This document shows positions 7,709 through 17,265 of a DNA stretch of 64,000 nt, piece by piece. Numbering within the stretch: position 1 is the stretch's first letter; every line of letters starts with the position of its first letter. The notes beneath the pieces are model-generated. The model saw only the letters and a program-made list of their open reading frames with translations, made no database searches and was not told the origin of the DNA. A program made the translations under genes and the position numbers. The stretch lies in assembly GCF_001696455.1 (NCBI RefSeq), contig NZ_MAUJ01000013.1, positions 1 through 64,000 of the forward strand. The letters are read 5' to 3'. The DNA is from Pseudoalteromonas luteoviolacea (GTDB lineage: Bacteria > Pseudomonadota > Gammaproteobacteria > Enterobacterales > Alteromonadaceae).

Positions 7709-9868
7709 ATGTTGGACCACAAAACTCTGTATGTAGCCAGTGCAGCGATGACCGCCATGATGACGCTCATCAACTATTTGACCTGGCGAGCAAACAAGAA
7801 TACGCCGGGCGTATTACTGTATATCTTTTATCCCCTCGTGCTATTTGCTGCTATTTCAATGTTTGCTCTACACAGCTTCCTTATTCAGTGGCAGACAATT
7901 GGCATAGCAAACACACTCCTGTTTCTCGCATCGATTATCCACTGCTGGGCTATCAGTCAATTCTTAGGGCAGCGCGGATTAGAGTTCCGACTTTACCTAT
8001 TCGCCACGCTCTTTTTACTCTCTGCTTTAATATACTATGCTGTGGTTGATGATAGCTTGCGACAACGGATCCTCATCTCTGATCTGCAGCACATCGTCGA
8101 AGCCATTTTGCTGAGCTACTACTTTATCCGCTACGCAAGGCCACTCTACCCAAATGGCAGTATTGTTTATCTAATTGTACTCGGCTTTGTATTTACAGCC
8201 TTTATTGGTCGCACCGTCTTCATGGGACATGTAGACGAAGTGACATTATTTGAAGATCCTTGGTTCTCCATCGCCATCTTTTTTAATGGGGTGTTAGCGC
8301 CTATATTCTACGCAACGGGCATGGCACTACTGTGTAATGAACGCCGCGAGCTCAACTTAAATAACTTAACTGAAAAGGCACAAAAAGATTTAGAAATTCG
8401 AGGTTTATTCTTATCCACCATCAGCCATGAAATCCGCACCCCGCTCAATGGGATTTTGGGCAGCGCCCAACTAGTGCTTAATCGCAGTCACGACCAGTCT
8501 AGTAAGGCTTATTGTGAGGCGATTATTAACTCAGCAGAATCACTCAACTTGCTCATTGATAAAGTACTCGACTACGCCAGTTTAGATCAGAGCGACGAAG
8601 TACTGTCTTCAGAAGATGTTGAGTTAAAAAGCTGGTTGGACAATTTATGTTTATTAATGAGCCCCCTCGCGGAACAGAAAAAGCTGACTTTCTCGCTCGT
8701 TTATGACTTACCCGATCAAGTCTGTTATTACTGTGATCAACAAAAACTTCGGCAAATTTTGCTCAATTTAGTCGGGAATGCCATCAAGTTCACCGACAAA
8801 GGCGAAGTTAAGCTCTGTGTTGAGCTCCTTGAAGAAGCCAATATGTCGCATATTGTACGATTCAGCGTGGTTGACTCGGGGCCGGGTATCGAAGAGGAAG
8901 ACATCGACAAACTCACCGAGCCTTACGTACAAAGTAATGCCGGTAAAACCAAGGGCGGCACAGGACTTGGATTAGCGATTACGGCTCGCCTATTAAGCAA
9001 GCTGGGCAGCCAACTAGAAATACTCAGTGAATTAGGGAAAGGCAGTTCATTTAGCTTTGATGTTAGCCTGCCAGTTGGTGAACTCAGCTTAGTTGAGCAG
9101 CGCCATCATAACCCTGAATACCCTACTGGACTCTCTGTACTCCTGGTAGAAGACCTTGATCTAAACCGTAAAATCGCCATTGAGTTTATGGCGGCGGACG
9201 AGCACAAGATTAAGCTCGCTTACGATGGAACCAGCGCCATTGAGCACCTCAAAGAGTATGTTTTTGATGTCGTACTGCTCGACATGAACCTGCCCGACTT
9301 TACGGGACAAGAAGTGCTCAGGCAGTTGCAAACCATTGAGCATAAGAACAAACGCACACCGTTTTTAGCCTTTACCGCCAGCTTGAGTCCAGAAGAAATT
9401 AAAGAGTATTTATCCTTGGGCATTAAGGATGTTGTCGGCAAACCCATTAAACAAGAAAAGCTGCGACAAGCCATCAGTGACTCTCAAAAAGCACAAAAAC
9501 CGGATATGCGCGTAGAGTTATGTGACACCCTCTATGATGATACGGCAGTGAACTCATTGAAAAGTGGCTTTAGCGAAGACGAGGTGTCCTCAATTTACAA
9601 TGAATTTGTGCTATCAGCGCGAAATAAACTCATTCATATTCAACAGCTGCTCACTGAAGATGAGCAACAATGTATCAAATCACTGCACCGCCAAGCCAGT
9701 ACCGCACTGCAATTGGGGTTTAATCGCTACGGCCTTGCGCTGAAAAAAATAGAGCGGCGACTACTTGATGGTAAACAATGCGATGATGACCTTACCCAAG
9801 CGATGGCATTGTGGCAAAAAAGTTTAGAGGCCTATCTGCAATTTGTGAGGCAACAGACGCTAAGTTAA
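7709..9868 (+). CDS. Hybrid sensor histidine kinase with receiver and degenerate Hpt-like domain
   Basis: A 719-residue membrane kinase. About seven hydrophobic segments occupy residues 5-210. A HisKA domain follows with STISHEIRTPLNG (phospho-accepting His240), then an HATPase domain with NLVGNAIKF, DSGPGI and GGTGLGL. A receiver domain runs from about 475 to 590, with Asp525 in LLDMNLPD and the invariant Lys in VGKPI. The C-terminal 100 residues resemble an Hpt domain: His660 in SLHRQASTALQLG stands where the Hpt histidine should be, but the usual K-G after it is replaced by A-S. The signal sensed is not recognisable. The start ATG at 7709 has no clear ribosome binding site. Its position after the CsgD-like gene suggests, but does not show, a shared pathway. 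Confidence 0.9.
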   Translation: MLDHKTLYVASAAMTAMMTLINYLTWRANKNTPGVLLYIFYPLVLFAAISMFALHSFLIQWQTIGIANTLLFLASIIHCWAISQFLGQRGLEFRLYLFATLFLLSALIYYAVVDDSLRQRILISDLQHIVEAILLSYYFIRYARPLYPNGSIVYLIVLGFVFTAFIGRTVFMGHVDEVTLFEDPWFSIAIFFNGVLAPIFYATGMALLCNERRELNLNNLTEKAQKDLEIRGLFLSTISHEIRTPLNGILGSAQLVLNRSHDQSSKAYCEAIINSAESLNLLIDKVLDYASLDQSDEVLSSEDVELKSWLDNLCLLMSPLAEQKKLTFSLVYDLPDQVCYYCDQQKLRQILLNLVGNAIKFTDKGEVKLCVELLEEANMSHIVRFSVVDSGPGIEEEDIDKLTEPYVQSNAGKTKGGTGLGLAITARLLSKLGSQLEILSELGKGSSFSFDVSLPVGELSLVEQRHHNPEYPTGLSVLLVEDLDLNRKIAIEFMAADEHKIKLAYDGTSAIEHLKEYVFDVVLLDMNLPDFTGQEVLRQLQTIEHKNKRTPFLAFTASLSPEEIKEYLSLGIKDVVGKPIKQEKLRQAISDSQKAQKPDMRVELCDTLYDDTAVNSLKSGFSEDEVSSIYNEFVLSARNKLIHIQQLLTEDEQQCIKSLHRQASTALQLGFNRYGLALKKIERRLLDGKQCDDDLTQAMALWQKSLEAYLQFVRQQTLS

Positions 9869-9879
9869 ATGCACGAGTA

Positions 9880-9915
9880 GCGCTTACAGCCATTACACTG
9901 GTGCGCTGTAAGCGC
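9880..9915 (+). terminator. Inverted repeat after the hybrid kinase gene
   Basis: GCGCTTACAGC (9880-9890) is repeated inverted as GCTGTAAGCGC (9905-9915), an 11-bp perfect stem with a 14-nt loop just after the kinase stop codon. An alternative smaller hairpin, GTGCGC with GCGCAC, shares the right arm. Only CTTCTCTTT follows, so termination strength is uncertain. Confidence 0.5.
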
Positions 9916-10212
9916 ACCTTCTCTTTGCCCTATACAACAATCATCTATCTTGTTGGACGCTCACAGGGCATCAAATTAGGCTAAAGTAAGCCTGACTGGC
10001 TTGCTTTCATTTTCCCACGCCAGAGCCCTGCTTGTATAAAAATGAGGCAAAACCACCGTATTTGAAGGCAGTTTTATCGTCATTTAGTCGACTTTGACAA
10101 AAAATTTCGCCATGCTACTCGAGTATAAAAGCGAGTAAGCTCACAACAAGATAAGTAACCAAAGCACAGCATTAGACTGTCGCTAGGCTAAGACAACACA
10201 TAGGAATACACC
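9916..10212. other. Gene-free spacer upstream of the amidohydrolase
   Basis: About 300 bp with no supported open reading frame. It must contain the promoter of the TolB/amidohydrolase gene, but I see no clear operator or conserved RNA element. Confidence 0.6.
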
Positions 10213-13200
10213 ATGGCATTATTTAAATCACCTATCGCCATTGCGATAGGTGCGGCCTTGATCGGGCTAAGTACCCCTACAATTGCAGCACCAGAAGGCG
10301 CTAAAAACGACACAGCCAACTGGGACGTACTAAACCCTCCAGGCGAAAAGCAAACCATCACCATTGACACCAATGAGACGACTTGGAGTAACTTGGATGT
10401 AAGCCCTGATGGCAAGCACGTTATTTTTGATATGTTAGGTGATTTATATGTCATGCCTATGTCAGGTGGTAAAGCCAAGGCGCTGACTAATGACCGCGCT
10501 TGGAATTTCCAACCGAAGTTTTCACCCGACGGCAAACACATCGCGTTTATTTCTGACCGTGCAGGTGCTGAGAATTTATGGGTGATGGATGCAAACGGTG
10601 AAAACCTGCGTCAGGTCTCGGATGAATCTCACAATTTGATCCACAACCCTTCTTGGTCGCCTGATGGCCAATACATCGCTGTGAAACAAGGTCAAGTAAC
10701 AGGTCGTACTATCCCTGGGGGCTCGATCCGTATGTACCACATCTCTGGTGGTCAAGGCGTATTAGTGCGTGAACGTCTGCACGGCGCGAAGTCACAGAAA
10801 AACGTGGCTGAGCCAGCTTTTTCAAAAGATGGTAAGAAAATCTACTACTCTGTTGATGCAACAGCAGGTGTTCGCTGGCAATACAACAAGAATGCGTTAA
10901 CCTCGGTATTTGAGATCCGCTCATGGGATCTAGCCACCGGTGAAGAAGAAACGGTTATTCGTGGTGCAGGTGGGGCAATTCGTCCAACACCTAGTCCAGA
11001 TGGCAAATCATTGGCGTTTGTAAAACGCGAAGACAACGGCGAAGCGATGATCAGCGCGCTGTATATTAAAGATTTAAAATCAGGTATCGAAACACAAATC
11101 TTTTCTGGTTTAGACCGAGATTTACAAGAAGCAAACGGCGCACAAGGTAACACGCCAGCATTTGCGTATACACCGGACGGCAAAGCGCTCGTATTCTGGT
11201 CTGGTGGTGTATTCCACAAAGTAGATATTGAAAGCAAACAAGCACAAGTGATCCCAACTCGCGTTGTCGCTGAAAAAGAGATCACGCCAGCACTTAAATT
11301 TGCTGTCGATGTAGCACCAGATACCTTTAAGGTAAAACTAGCCCGTTGGTCACAGATCTCACCAAATGGTGAAACGGCTTTATTCCAAGCGCTTGGCCAC
11401 TTGTATATCAAAGACATTGAGTCTGGTGAAGTTCGACGTGTAACAAAACAGAATGAACACTTTGAGTTCTACCCAAGCTATTCACGCGATGGTAAGTCTA
11501 TCGTCTATACCACTTGGGATGATCAAGAGCTCGGTAGCATCCGCATCGTGTCTGCAAAAGGCGGCAAAGGCCGTGTTATCAGCCAAGAGCCGGGTCACTA
11601 TATTTCTCCAAGCTTTTCCCCTGATGGCAAGCAAGTTGTTTATAAGAAAGTCACGGGTGGTTTCTTACTCAGTGGTGATTGGTCGATGCACCCGGGTATC
11701 TACCTTGTTGACGCCAAAGGTGGCGAAGCAAAACGTATCGCGAAAAGTGGTGACACACCTCACTTTGGCGCAGATCCAAAGCGTATTTACTTCTCTGTTG
11801 AAAGCAGTGAAACCAGTCGCGAGCTGAAAAGTGTTGATTTAAACGGCCATGAAGAACGCAGCCACTTTAAGGGTGAATACATCTTTGACTACCGCGTATC
11901 TCCAGATGGCAACTATGTGGCATTCATTGAGCACTTCAACACCTTCGTCGCACCATTTACAAGCACGGGTAAAACACTGTCTATTAATAAAGGCGGTAAA
12001 GCATTCCCTGTTAAGCAAGTTTCAAAATACTCTGGCGCATTCTTGAACTGGAAAGCGGATAGCAGCGCGCTAACTTGGGCATTTGGCCCAAATCTGTATC
12101 AACGTAAGCTCACAGACACTTTCTCATTTGTTGACAATGCATCAGACAACCTAGATGAATTAACCGCAGAAGGCATCGATTTGAGCTTTGAGCAGCCTGC
12201 AGACAAACCGAAAGGCCTGCTCGCCCTAGTGGGTGGTAAAGTGGTCACTATGCGTGATGCTGACAAGCAACAAGAGATCTTTGAAGATGGCGTGGTGTTG
12301 ATTGAAGACAACCGCATTATTGCTGTTGGCGCACGCAGTGATGTGCAAATTCCAAGCTCAGCCAAAGTTATGGATATCACAGGTAAAACCGTGATCCCAG
12401 GTTTAGTTGATGCGCACGCACACGGTAGCTACGGCAGTCGCCAACTTCAACCAGAGCAGAACTGGAACCAATTCTCTAATGTGAGCTTTGGTGTCACAAC
12501 GATTCACGATCCATCAAATGACTCAAACGAAGTCTTCTCGATGGCAGAGCTACAGCGCGCCGGTTTAACCGTTGCACCGCGTATCTACTCTGTAGGTCGT
12601 ATCTTGTACGCAGGTAACGCACCTGGTTATAAAACGCCAATTAGCAACCTTGAAGATGCGCAATTCCATGTGAAACGCCTGAAAGATGCTGGTGCTATTT
12701 CAGTTAAGAGCTACAACCACCCTCGCCGTGATACACGCCAACAGGTGCTAGAAGCTGCGAAACAAATGGAAATCATGGTCGTACCGGAAGGTGGCTCTAA
12801 GTTCCAGCAAAACATGAATATGATCATCGACGGTCATACCGGGCTTGAGCATGCGCTTCCAATCCCAAATATCTACTCGGATGTGACACAAATGTGGAGC
12901 CAAACAAACGCGGGCTTCACGCCAACGTTTAACGTAGCCTACGGTGGTATTAAGGGTGAAGACTATTTCTACAACACCACAAATGTCTGGGAAAATGAAC
13001 GTCTTATGAGCTTCGTACCAGAATACGTTGTCAAGCCTATGTCTATTCGTCGCGAAAAGGCGCCCGAGCACCACTATAACCACATCAACGCAGCTAAATC
13101 CGCAAAACAATTACGTGATAAAGGTGTGACGGTTCATATTGGTGCCCATGGTCAACGTGAAGGCCTTGGCGCGCATTGGGAGCTATGGTCAATGGCACAA

Positions 13201-13536
13201 GGTGGTTTCAGTGCATGGGAAGCGCTACGCAGTGGTACTATTGATGGTGCAAAATACCTCGCTCTAGACAATGATATTGGCACTATCGAGAAAGGCAAAC
13301 TCGCTGACCTTGTGATCATTGACGGTGATGTACTAAACGATATTCGTGAATCAGAGAAAGTGGCTTACACTATCTTGAATGGCCGTGTTTACGACGCTGC
13401 GACGATGAACGAAATTGGTAACTACAACCGTAAGCGCCAATCTTTCTTCTTTGAAGGTGGCAACAAAACGCCAATGCACCCAGATACTGAAGCGTATATG
13501 GAAGAAAAAGCACATAGCTATCATTGGAAACACTAA
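10213..13536 (+). CDS. Secreted TolB-like beta-propeller / amidohydrolase fusion protein
   Basis: A 1107-residue exported protein with a signal peptide ending near PTIAAPEG. Residues about 50-660 hold repeated SPDGK motifs (for example LDVSPDGKHVIF, FSPDGKHIAF, YSRDGKSIVY), the mark of a WD40/TolB-type propeller. From about 690 a metal-dependent amidohydrolase begins: VDAHAHG with the metal histidines at 735 and 737, the lysine candidate in ISVKSYNH, VTVHIGAHG near 975, and a terminal GTIEKGKLADLVIIDGDV segment. The substrate is unknown; periplasmic imidazolonepropionase- or dipeptidase-like hydrolysis is plausible. It is monocistronic, with its own terminator. Confidence 0.87.
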   Translation: MALFKSPIAIAIGAALIGLSTPTIAAPEGAKNDTANWDVLNPPGEKQTITIDTNETTWSNLDVSPDGKHVIFDMLGDLYVMPMSGGKAKALTNDRAWNFQPKFSPDGKHIAFISDRAGAENLWVMDANGENLRQVSDESHNLIHNPSWSPDGQYIAVKQGQVTGRTIPGGSIRMYHISGGQGVLVRERLHGAKSQKNVAEPAFSKDGKKIYYSVDATAGVRWQYNKNALTSVFEIRSWDLATGEEETVIRGAGGAIRPTPSPDGKSLAFVKREDNGEAMISALYIKDLKSGIETQIFSGLDRDLQEANGAQGNTPAFAYTPDGKALVFWSGGVFHKVDIESKQAQVIPTRVVAEKEITPALKFAVDVAPDTFKVKLARWSQISPNGETALFQALGHLYIKDIESGEVRRVTKQNEHFEFYPSYSRDGKSIVYTTWDDQELGSIRIVSAKGGKGRVISQEPGHYISPSFSPDGKQVVYKKVTGGFLLSGDWSMHPGIYLVDAKGGEAKRIAKSGDTPHFGADPKRIYFSVESSETSRELKSVDLNGHEERSHFKGEYIFDYRVSPDGNYVAFIEHFNTFVAPFTSTGKTLSINKGGKAFPVKQVSKYSGAFLNWKADSSALTWAFGPNLYQRKLTDTFSFVDNASDNLDELTAEGIDLSFEQPADKPKGLLALVGGKVVTMRDADKQQEIFEDGVVLIEDNRIIAVGARSDVQIPSSAKVMDITGKTVIPGLVDAHAHGSYGSRQLQPEQNWNQFSNVSFGVTTIHDPSNDSNEVFSMAELQRAGLTVAPRIYSVGRILYAGNAPGYKTPISNLEDAQFHVKRLKDAGAISVKSYNHPRRDTRQQVLEAAKQMEIMVVPEGGSKFQQNMNMIIDGHTGLEHALPIPNIYSDVTQMWSQTNAGFTPTFNVAYGGIKGEDYFYNTTNVWENERLMSFVPEYVVKPMSIRREKAPEHHYNHINAAKSAKQLRDKGVTVHIGAHGQREGLGAHWELWSMAQGGFSAWEALRSGTIDGAKYLALDNDIGTIEKGKLADLVIIDGDVLNDIRESEKVAYTILNGRVYDAATMNEIGNYNRKRQSFFFEGGNKTPMHPDTEAYMEEKAHSYHWKH

Positions 13537-13560
13537 TAGTATGTAGTTATTGCATAAACT

Positions 13561-13590
13561 AAGAAGCAGCTTAAGCTGCTTCTTTTTTTC
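13561..13590 (+). terminator. Intrinsic terminator after the amidohydrolase
   Basis: AAGAAGCAGC-TTAA-GCTGCTTCTT followed by TTTTTC: a 10-bp stem with a 4-nt loop and a clear T tract. Confidence 0.93.
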
Positions 13591-13909
13591 GATTTAATCA
13601 CCCACTCTTATTAAATCCCTGCCCTCGCAGATGATCCTTCATTATTGTCTACAAAATACAAAAAACACTTTGTAATTCAAACGTTACAGGATAGCTAATT
13701 CCCTTATTCTTTGTGCAGATAAATGAAACTCACGCGCTAGATCTTATTGAGATGTGTTCTAAACTTGGTGAAGATCTGCACAATTATTCGCCTTCTCTAT
13801 CCAACCATTTATGGTGGTTGATCTGCGCGGAATTATGTAGGTAGAGCAATGTAACAACACATAACATCGTGCTTTTTTAACCAAGGAAAATAGGATAAGG
13901 GAGACCACT
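13591..13909. other. Gene-free spacer upstream of the chemoreceptor
   Basis: About 320 bp without a supported gene. It should hold the chemoreceptor promoter; I could not pick out a convincing sigma28 or sigma70 box. Confidence 0.6.
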
Positions 13910-16900
13910 ATGTCTAGTCTCAGCCAGTTCTTTAAATCTCTCGATTTAACCAAAAAACTCATGGCCGCTTTTTTACTGGTAGCCCTCATTCCAACCACCA
14001 CCATTATCGCCTTTTCACTGATCCAAGCGTCGAGCACTATCAGTGACCAAGTCTACGCACAGTTGGGCGCAGTCAGCAAAGTCAAAAAGCGTGCAGTGCA
14101 ACGGCACTTTAAAAGTGTTGAAGATAAGCTCAAATCGTTGGCCATAAATCCTTATGTTCTCACTGCTAGCCAAGATTTTTTAGATGCTTTTGATGAGCTT
14201 GAAGTCACCGACCCCACTTCGCAGCGTTTAGAACGTTTTTACAGTCAACAATTCCAACCGCAGTTTGAACAGCAAAGTAACAAGCCTGTTTCGGTACCGG
14301 AAATACTCGCGCCCCTGTCACCACAAGGTATTGAGTTACAGACGCGTTATCTTGCAGACAACCCACATCCTTTAGGTGAAAAAGTCGCGCTGAAAAAAAC
14401 GGGCCATTTGGATATGTACGACATCGTCCATCAACGTCATCATGACTTTTTTAGAGAGATCGCAGAAGTTTACGAATTATATGATATTTTTTTAGTAGAT
14501 AACTACAGCGGAAACATTGTCTACTCTGTGTTTAAAGAAGTGGATTTTGCCACGTCACTCACTGATGGGCCTTTTTCCAATAGCAATATTGCCAATGCGT
14601 TTACCAGTGCGTTAATTGAGCAAGATGAAGCCATTTTTGCTGATTATGAACCCTATCTACCTTCCTATAACGCCCCTGCGAGTTTTATTGCCATTAGCTT
14701 AGACTTTGACGGTGTCTCGCAGGCCACTTTAATTTTTCAACTATCCATCGATGCACTCAATGAAATTATGACCGAGCGCCACGGGCTGGGTGAAAGTGGC
14801 GAAACTTATTTAGTGGGTCCAGAAGGCCTTATGCGTTCAGACTCATTCCTTGACCCTATTCACCACTCCGTTATCGCCTCGTTCTCTAATCCAGATAAAG
14901 GCACCATCAAAACGGAAGCATTTCAACTTGCCATGCAGGGAAAGCAAGGGCAAAAAGTCGTGACAGATTACAATGGCAACCCGGTATTGTCCGCTTACAG
15001 CAATATGGAAGTCTTTGATGTGCGCTGGGCATTGTTGGCTGAAATAGACGAAGCCGAAGCATTTGCAACAGTCAGTTCACTGCGCCAAACCATGGCCATT
15101 GTGATGGTTGTCAGTGCCATCTTGATCATCTTAATTGCTATTTGGTTTTCACGCACCCTTACTCGCCCAGTACATAATTTGGTGAATACAATGCGTGAGG
15201 TGCAAAGCAAAGGAGACTTTTCTTTGCGCGCAAAAGTCGACTCACGGGATGAAATAGGGCAAAGCGCACAAGCGTTTAATTCACTGCTAGATGCCCTGCA
15301 ACTGTCTATTTCCGAAGCCAATAGAGTCCTCAATCAGATGGCCAAAGGTAAGTTTTGTGACCGTATTAGTGCCCCTTGTAAGGGCGAGCTCAATACGCTA
15401 AAAGAAGCCACGAATGAGTGTTCAACTAGCCTACAAACTGCATTAAAAGAAATTAATCTGGTTATCCAAACCATGGCTAAAGGACAGTTTAACCAACACA
15501 TTACCGCAAATTTAAGTGGGGATTTAGACCTCTTAAAAAATAACATTAACCGTTCAGTGACGTCTATTGACGAGACCATGAATGACATTATTAATGTCAT
15601 GACCTGTGTCGAACAGGGTGAATTTAAACAACAGGTCACTGTCGACGCTAAGGGTAATTTGGCGCGCTTAAAAGACAGCGTAAACAACTCCATTTTTAGC
15701 CTTAGTGGTGCGGTGGACGAATTGAGTCATACAATGGCAGCCATTCGCAGTGGCGATTTTTCAAAACGTATTGAGTTACCCTTGTCTGGTCAGCTTGAAC
15801 AATTGAAAGCCGATTCGAACCGCAGTATGGACAACCTAGAGGCCATTATCAAAGCCATTGGCAGCACGATGACTGCCGTGAGTGAAGGCGACTTCAAACA
15901 TCCAATCAATGTACCTGCTAAGGGTCAATTGGCAGATCTCAAGTCGAGTATTAATTTATCGGTGGACAGTTTGGATCAAGCGATGAGTGAGATCTCCTCG
16001 GTGATGATGGCCATTAGTCACGGGCGCTTTGACAGAACCATCAACTCCCCACTAAAAGGACAGTTGGCAACACTCAAAAATGACATAAACAATACAGTGA
16101 ACAACCTAAATCGAGTCATTGAAGAGCTTGCAAGTGTCATGGCCGCAATGAGTTGTGGCGACTTCTCACAAAAAATCGACTCACCACTACAAGGTCAACT
16201 ATTGCAACTCAAAACCGATGTGAATAGTTCCATCGATACCATCTCAAATGCCATTCATGCGGTCACAGACAGCCTTAGCGCAATCGCGAAAGGCAACCTT
16301 TGCGAATCCATAGAAGGACAATACGAAGGCGTCTTTGCAACCTTGCAGCAAGACGTGAAGACCACAACCCGTAAACTCACAGAAGTCATTGAAGGCATCC
16401 AAGGCGCAGCAAACTTAGTGACCCACAGTGCGGGGGAAATTGCCGCCAGTAATACAGAGATCAGTCGCAGAACAGAAGAGCAGGCGTCTAATTTGGAGCA
16501 GGCCAGTGCGAGTACAGGCCACATGCTCGAAGAACTCACCTTAGTCGCTGAGCAATCAGAAACGGCGGTGAGTAAATCTGATAATGCCCAAGTCATTGCC
16601 AAAGAAGGGGGAGTGCTCTCAAAAGACACCGTAAACGCAATCAACGAAGTCAATACCGCGAGTAAAGACATCAACGAAATCGTTTCTGTCATCGATGAAC
16701 TGGCATTTCAAACTAACTTACTGGCACTAAACGCGGCGGTTGAAGCAGCGCGAGCCGGTGAAAATGGCCGAGGGTTTGCGGTTGTTGCCAATGAAGTCAG
16801 AGAGCTTGCAGGTAGAAGTGCGGCTTCCGCAAAACAAATTAAAGAGATTATTGCCAACAGTAACGACAAGGTGCAGCAAGGGACCACACTGGCAAACAGC

Positions 16901-17224
16901 TCTGGACAGAAACTGGATCATATTGTACTGGCGGTGGCCGATGTGAACGAAAATATCGTCAGTATTAATCGCTCAACACTCACGCAGCAGCAAGCGATAA
17001 AAGAGGTGGATATCGTGGTTCAAAGGCTAACTGACCTTATTCAGGAAAACTCAGCCATTACTGAAGAAACCATGGCCGCGGCTAAGCGGATGGCATTGCA
17101 GGCCAGCGAAATGAAACAACTGCTGGGTTATTTCACGTTACCAGAGCAAGATGACTATGCACACAATACATCGCTGACAACAGGCAACCAAGAACTGCTT
17201 GTGCATCAATATAACACGCCTTAG
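13910..17224 (+). CDS. Methyl-accepting chemotaxis protein with poly-HAMP array
   Basis: A 1104-residue membrane chemoreceptor, about twice the usual length. A first membrane helix (about 16-38) is followed by a periplasmic Cache-like sensor (about 45-390), a second helix (about 394-414) and a canonical HAMP domain (about 415-475). Then come eight consecutive repeats of exactly 45 residues (477-836), each of the form (M/I)xxG.F...I..p..G.L..LK...N.s...; they look like linked HAMP-type coiled coils. The signalling tip with LAFQTNLLALNAAVEAARAG lies near 927-960 and would contact CheA/CheW. There is no C-terminal CheR/CheB-tethering pentapeptide. The ligand is unknown. Confidence 0.93.
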   Translation: MSSLSQFFKSLDLTKKLMAAFLLVALIPTTTIIAFSLIQASSTISDQVYAQLGAVSKVKKRAVQRHFKSVEDKLKSLAINPYVLTASQDFLDAFDELEVTDPTSQRLERFYSQQFQPQFEQQSNKPVSVPEILAPLSPQGIELQTRYLADNPHPLGEKVALKKTGHLDMYDIVHQRHHDFFREIAEVYELYDIFLVDNYSGNIVYSVFKEVDFATSLTDGPFSNSNIANAFTSALIEQDEAIFADYEPYLPSYNAPASFIAISLDFDGVSQATLIFQLSIDALNEIMTERHGLGESGETYLVGPEGLMRSDSFLDPIHHSVIASFSNPDKGTIKTEAFQLAMQGKQGQKVVTDYNGNPVLSAYSNMEVFDVRWALLAEIDEAEAFATVSSLRQTMAIVMVVSAILIILIAIWFSRTLTRPVHNLVNTMREVQSKGDFSLRAKVDSRDEIGQSAQAFNSLLDALQLSISEANRVLNQMAKGKFCDRISAPCKGELNTLKEATNECSTSLQTALKEINLVIQTMAKGQFNQHITANLSGDLDLLKNNINRSVTSIDETMNDIINVMTCVEQGEFKQQVTVDAKGNLARLKDSVNNSIFSLSGAVDELSHTMAAIRSGDFSKRIELPLSGQLEQLKADSNRSMDNLEAIIKAIGSTMTAVSEGDFKHPINVPAKGQLADLKSSINLSVDSLDQAMSEISSVMMAISHGRFDRTINSPLKGQLATLKNDINNTVNNLNRVIEELASVMAAMSCGDFSQKIDSPLQGQLLQLKTDVNSSIDTISNAIHAVTDSLSAIAKGNLCESIEGQYEGVFATLQQDVKTTTRKLTEVIEGIQGAANLVTHSAGEIAASNTEISRRTEEQASNLEQASASTGHMLEELTLVAEQSETAVSKSDNAQVIAKEGGVLSKDTVNAINEVNTASKDINEIVSVIDELAFQTNLLALNAAVEAARAGENGRGFAVVANEVRELAGRSAASAKQIKEIIANSNDKVQQGTTLANSSGQKLDHIVLAVADVNENIVSINRSTLTQQQAIKEVDIVVQRLTDLIQENSAITEETMAAAKRMALQASEMKQLLGYFTLPEQDDYAHNTSLTTGNQELLVHQYNTP
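15338..16417 (+). repeat. Eight in-frame 135-bp coding repeats (HAMP-like units)
   Basis: Residues 477-836 of the chemoreceptor fall into eight units of exactly 45 residues with no gaps. Units begin MAKGKF, MAKGQF, VEQGEF, IRSGDF, VSEGDF, ISHGRF, MSCGDF and IAKGNL. The protein pattern is clear while the DNA has diverged, so the expansion is old. Unit 8 is the most divergent and leads into the methylation helices. Confidence 0.88.
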
Positions 17225-17236
17225 TTTCACATATTT

Positions 17237-17256
17237 GGGCCAGCCAGTGCTGGCCC
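17237..17256. terminator. Hairpin between the convergent chemoreceptor and omega-amidase genes
   Basis: GGGCCAGC-CAGT-GCTGGCCC, an 8-bp GC-rich perfect stem in the 41-bp convergent gap. There is no strong T tract, so it could act in both directions but weakly. Confidence 0.6.
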
Positions 17257-17265
17257 CAACCCTGC

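Noticed and set aside
12748..13110. 120-codon open frame on the minus strand inside the amidohydrolase
   Set aside because: It lies wholly within a well supported gene and shows no family features; it is a shadow frame.
15334..15693. Minus-strand frame across the HAMP repeats
   Set aside because: Its apparent repeats only mirror the repeats of the sense gene.
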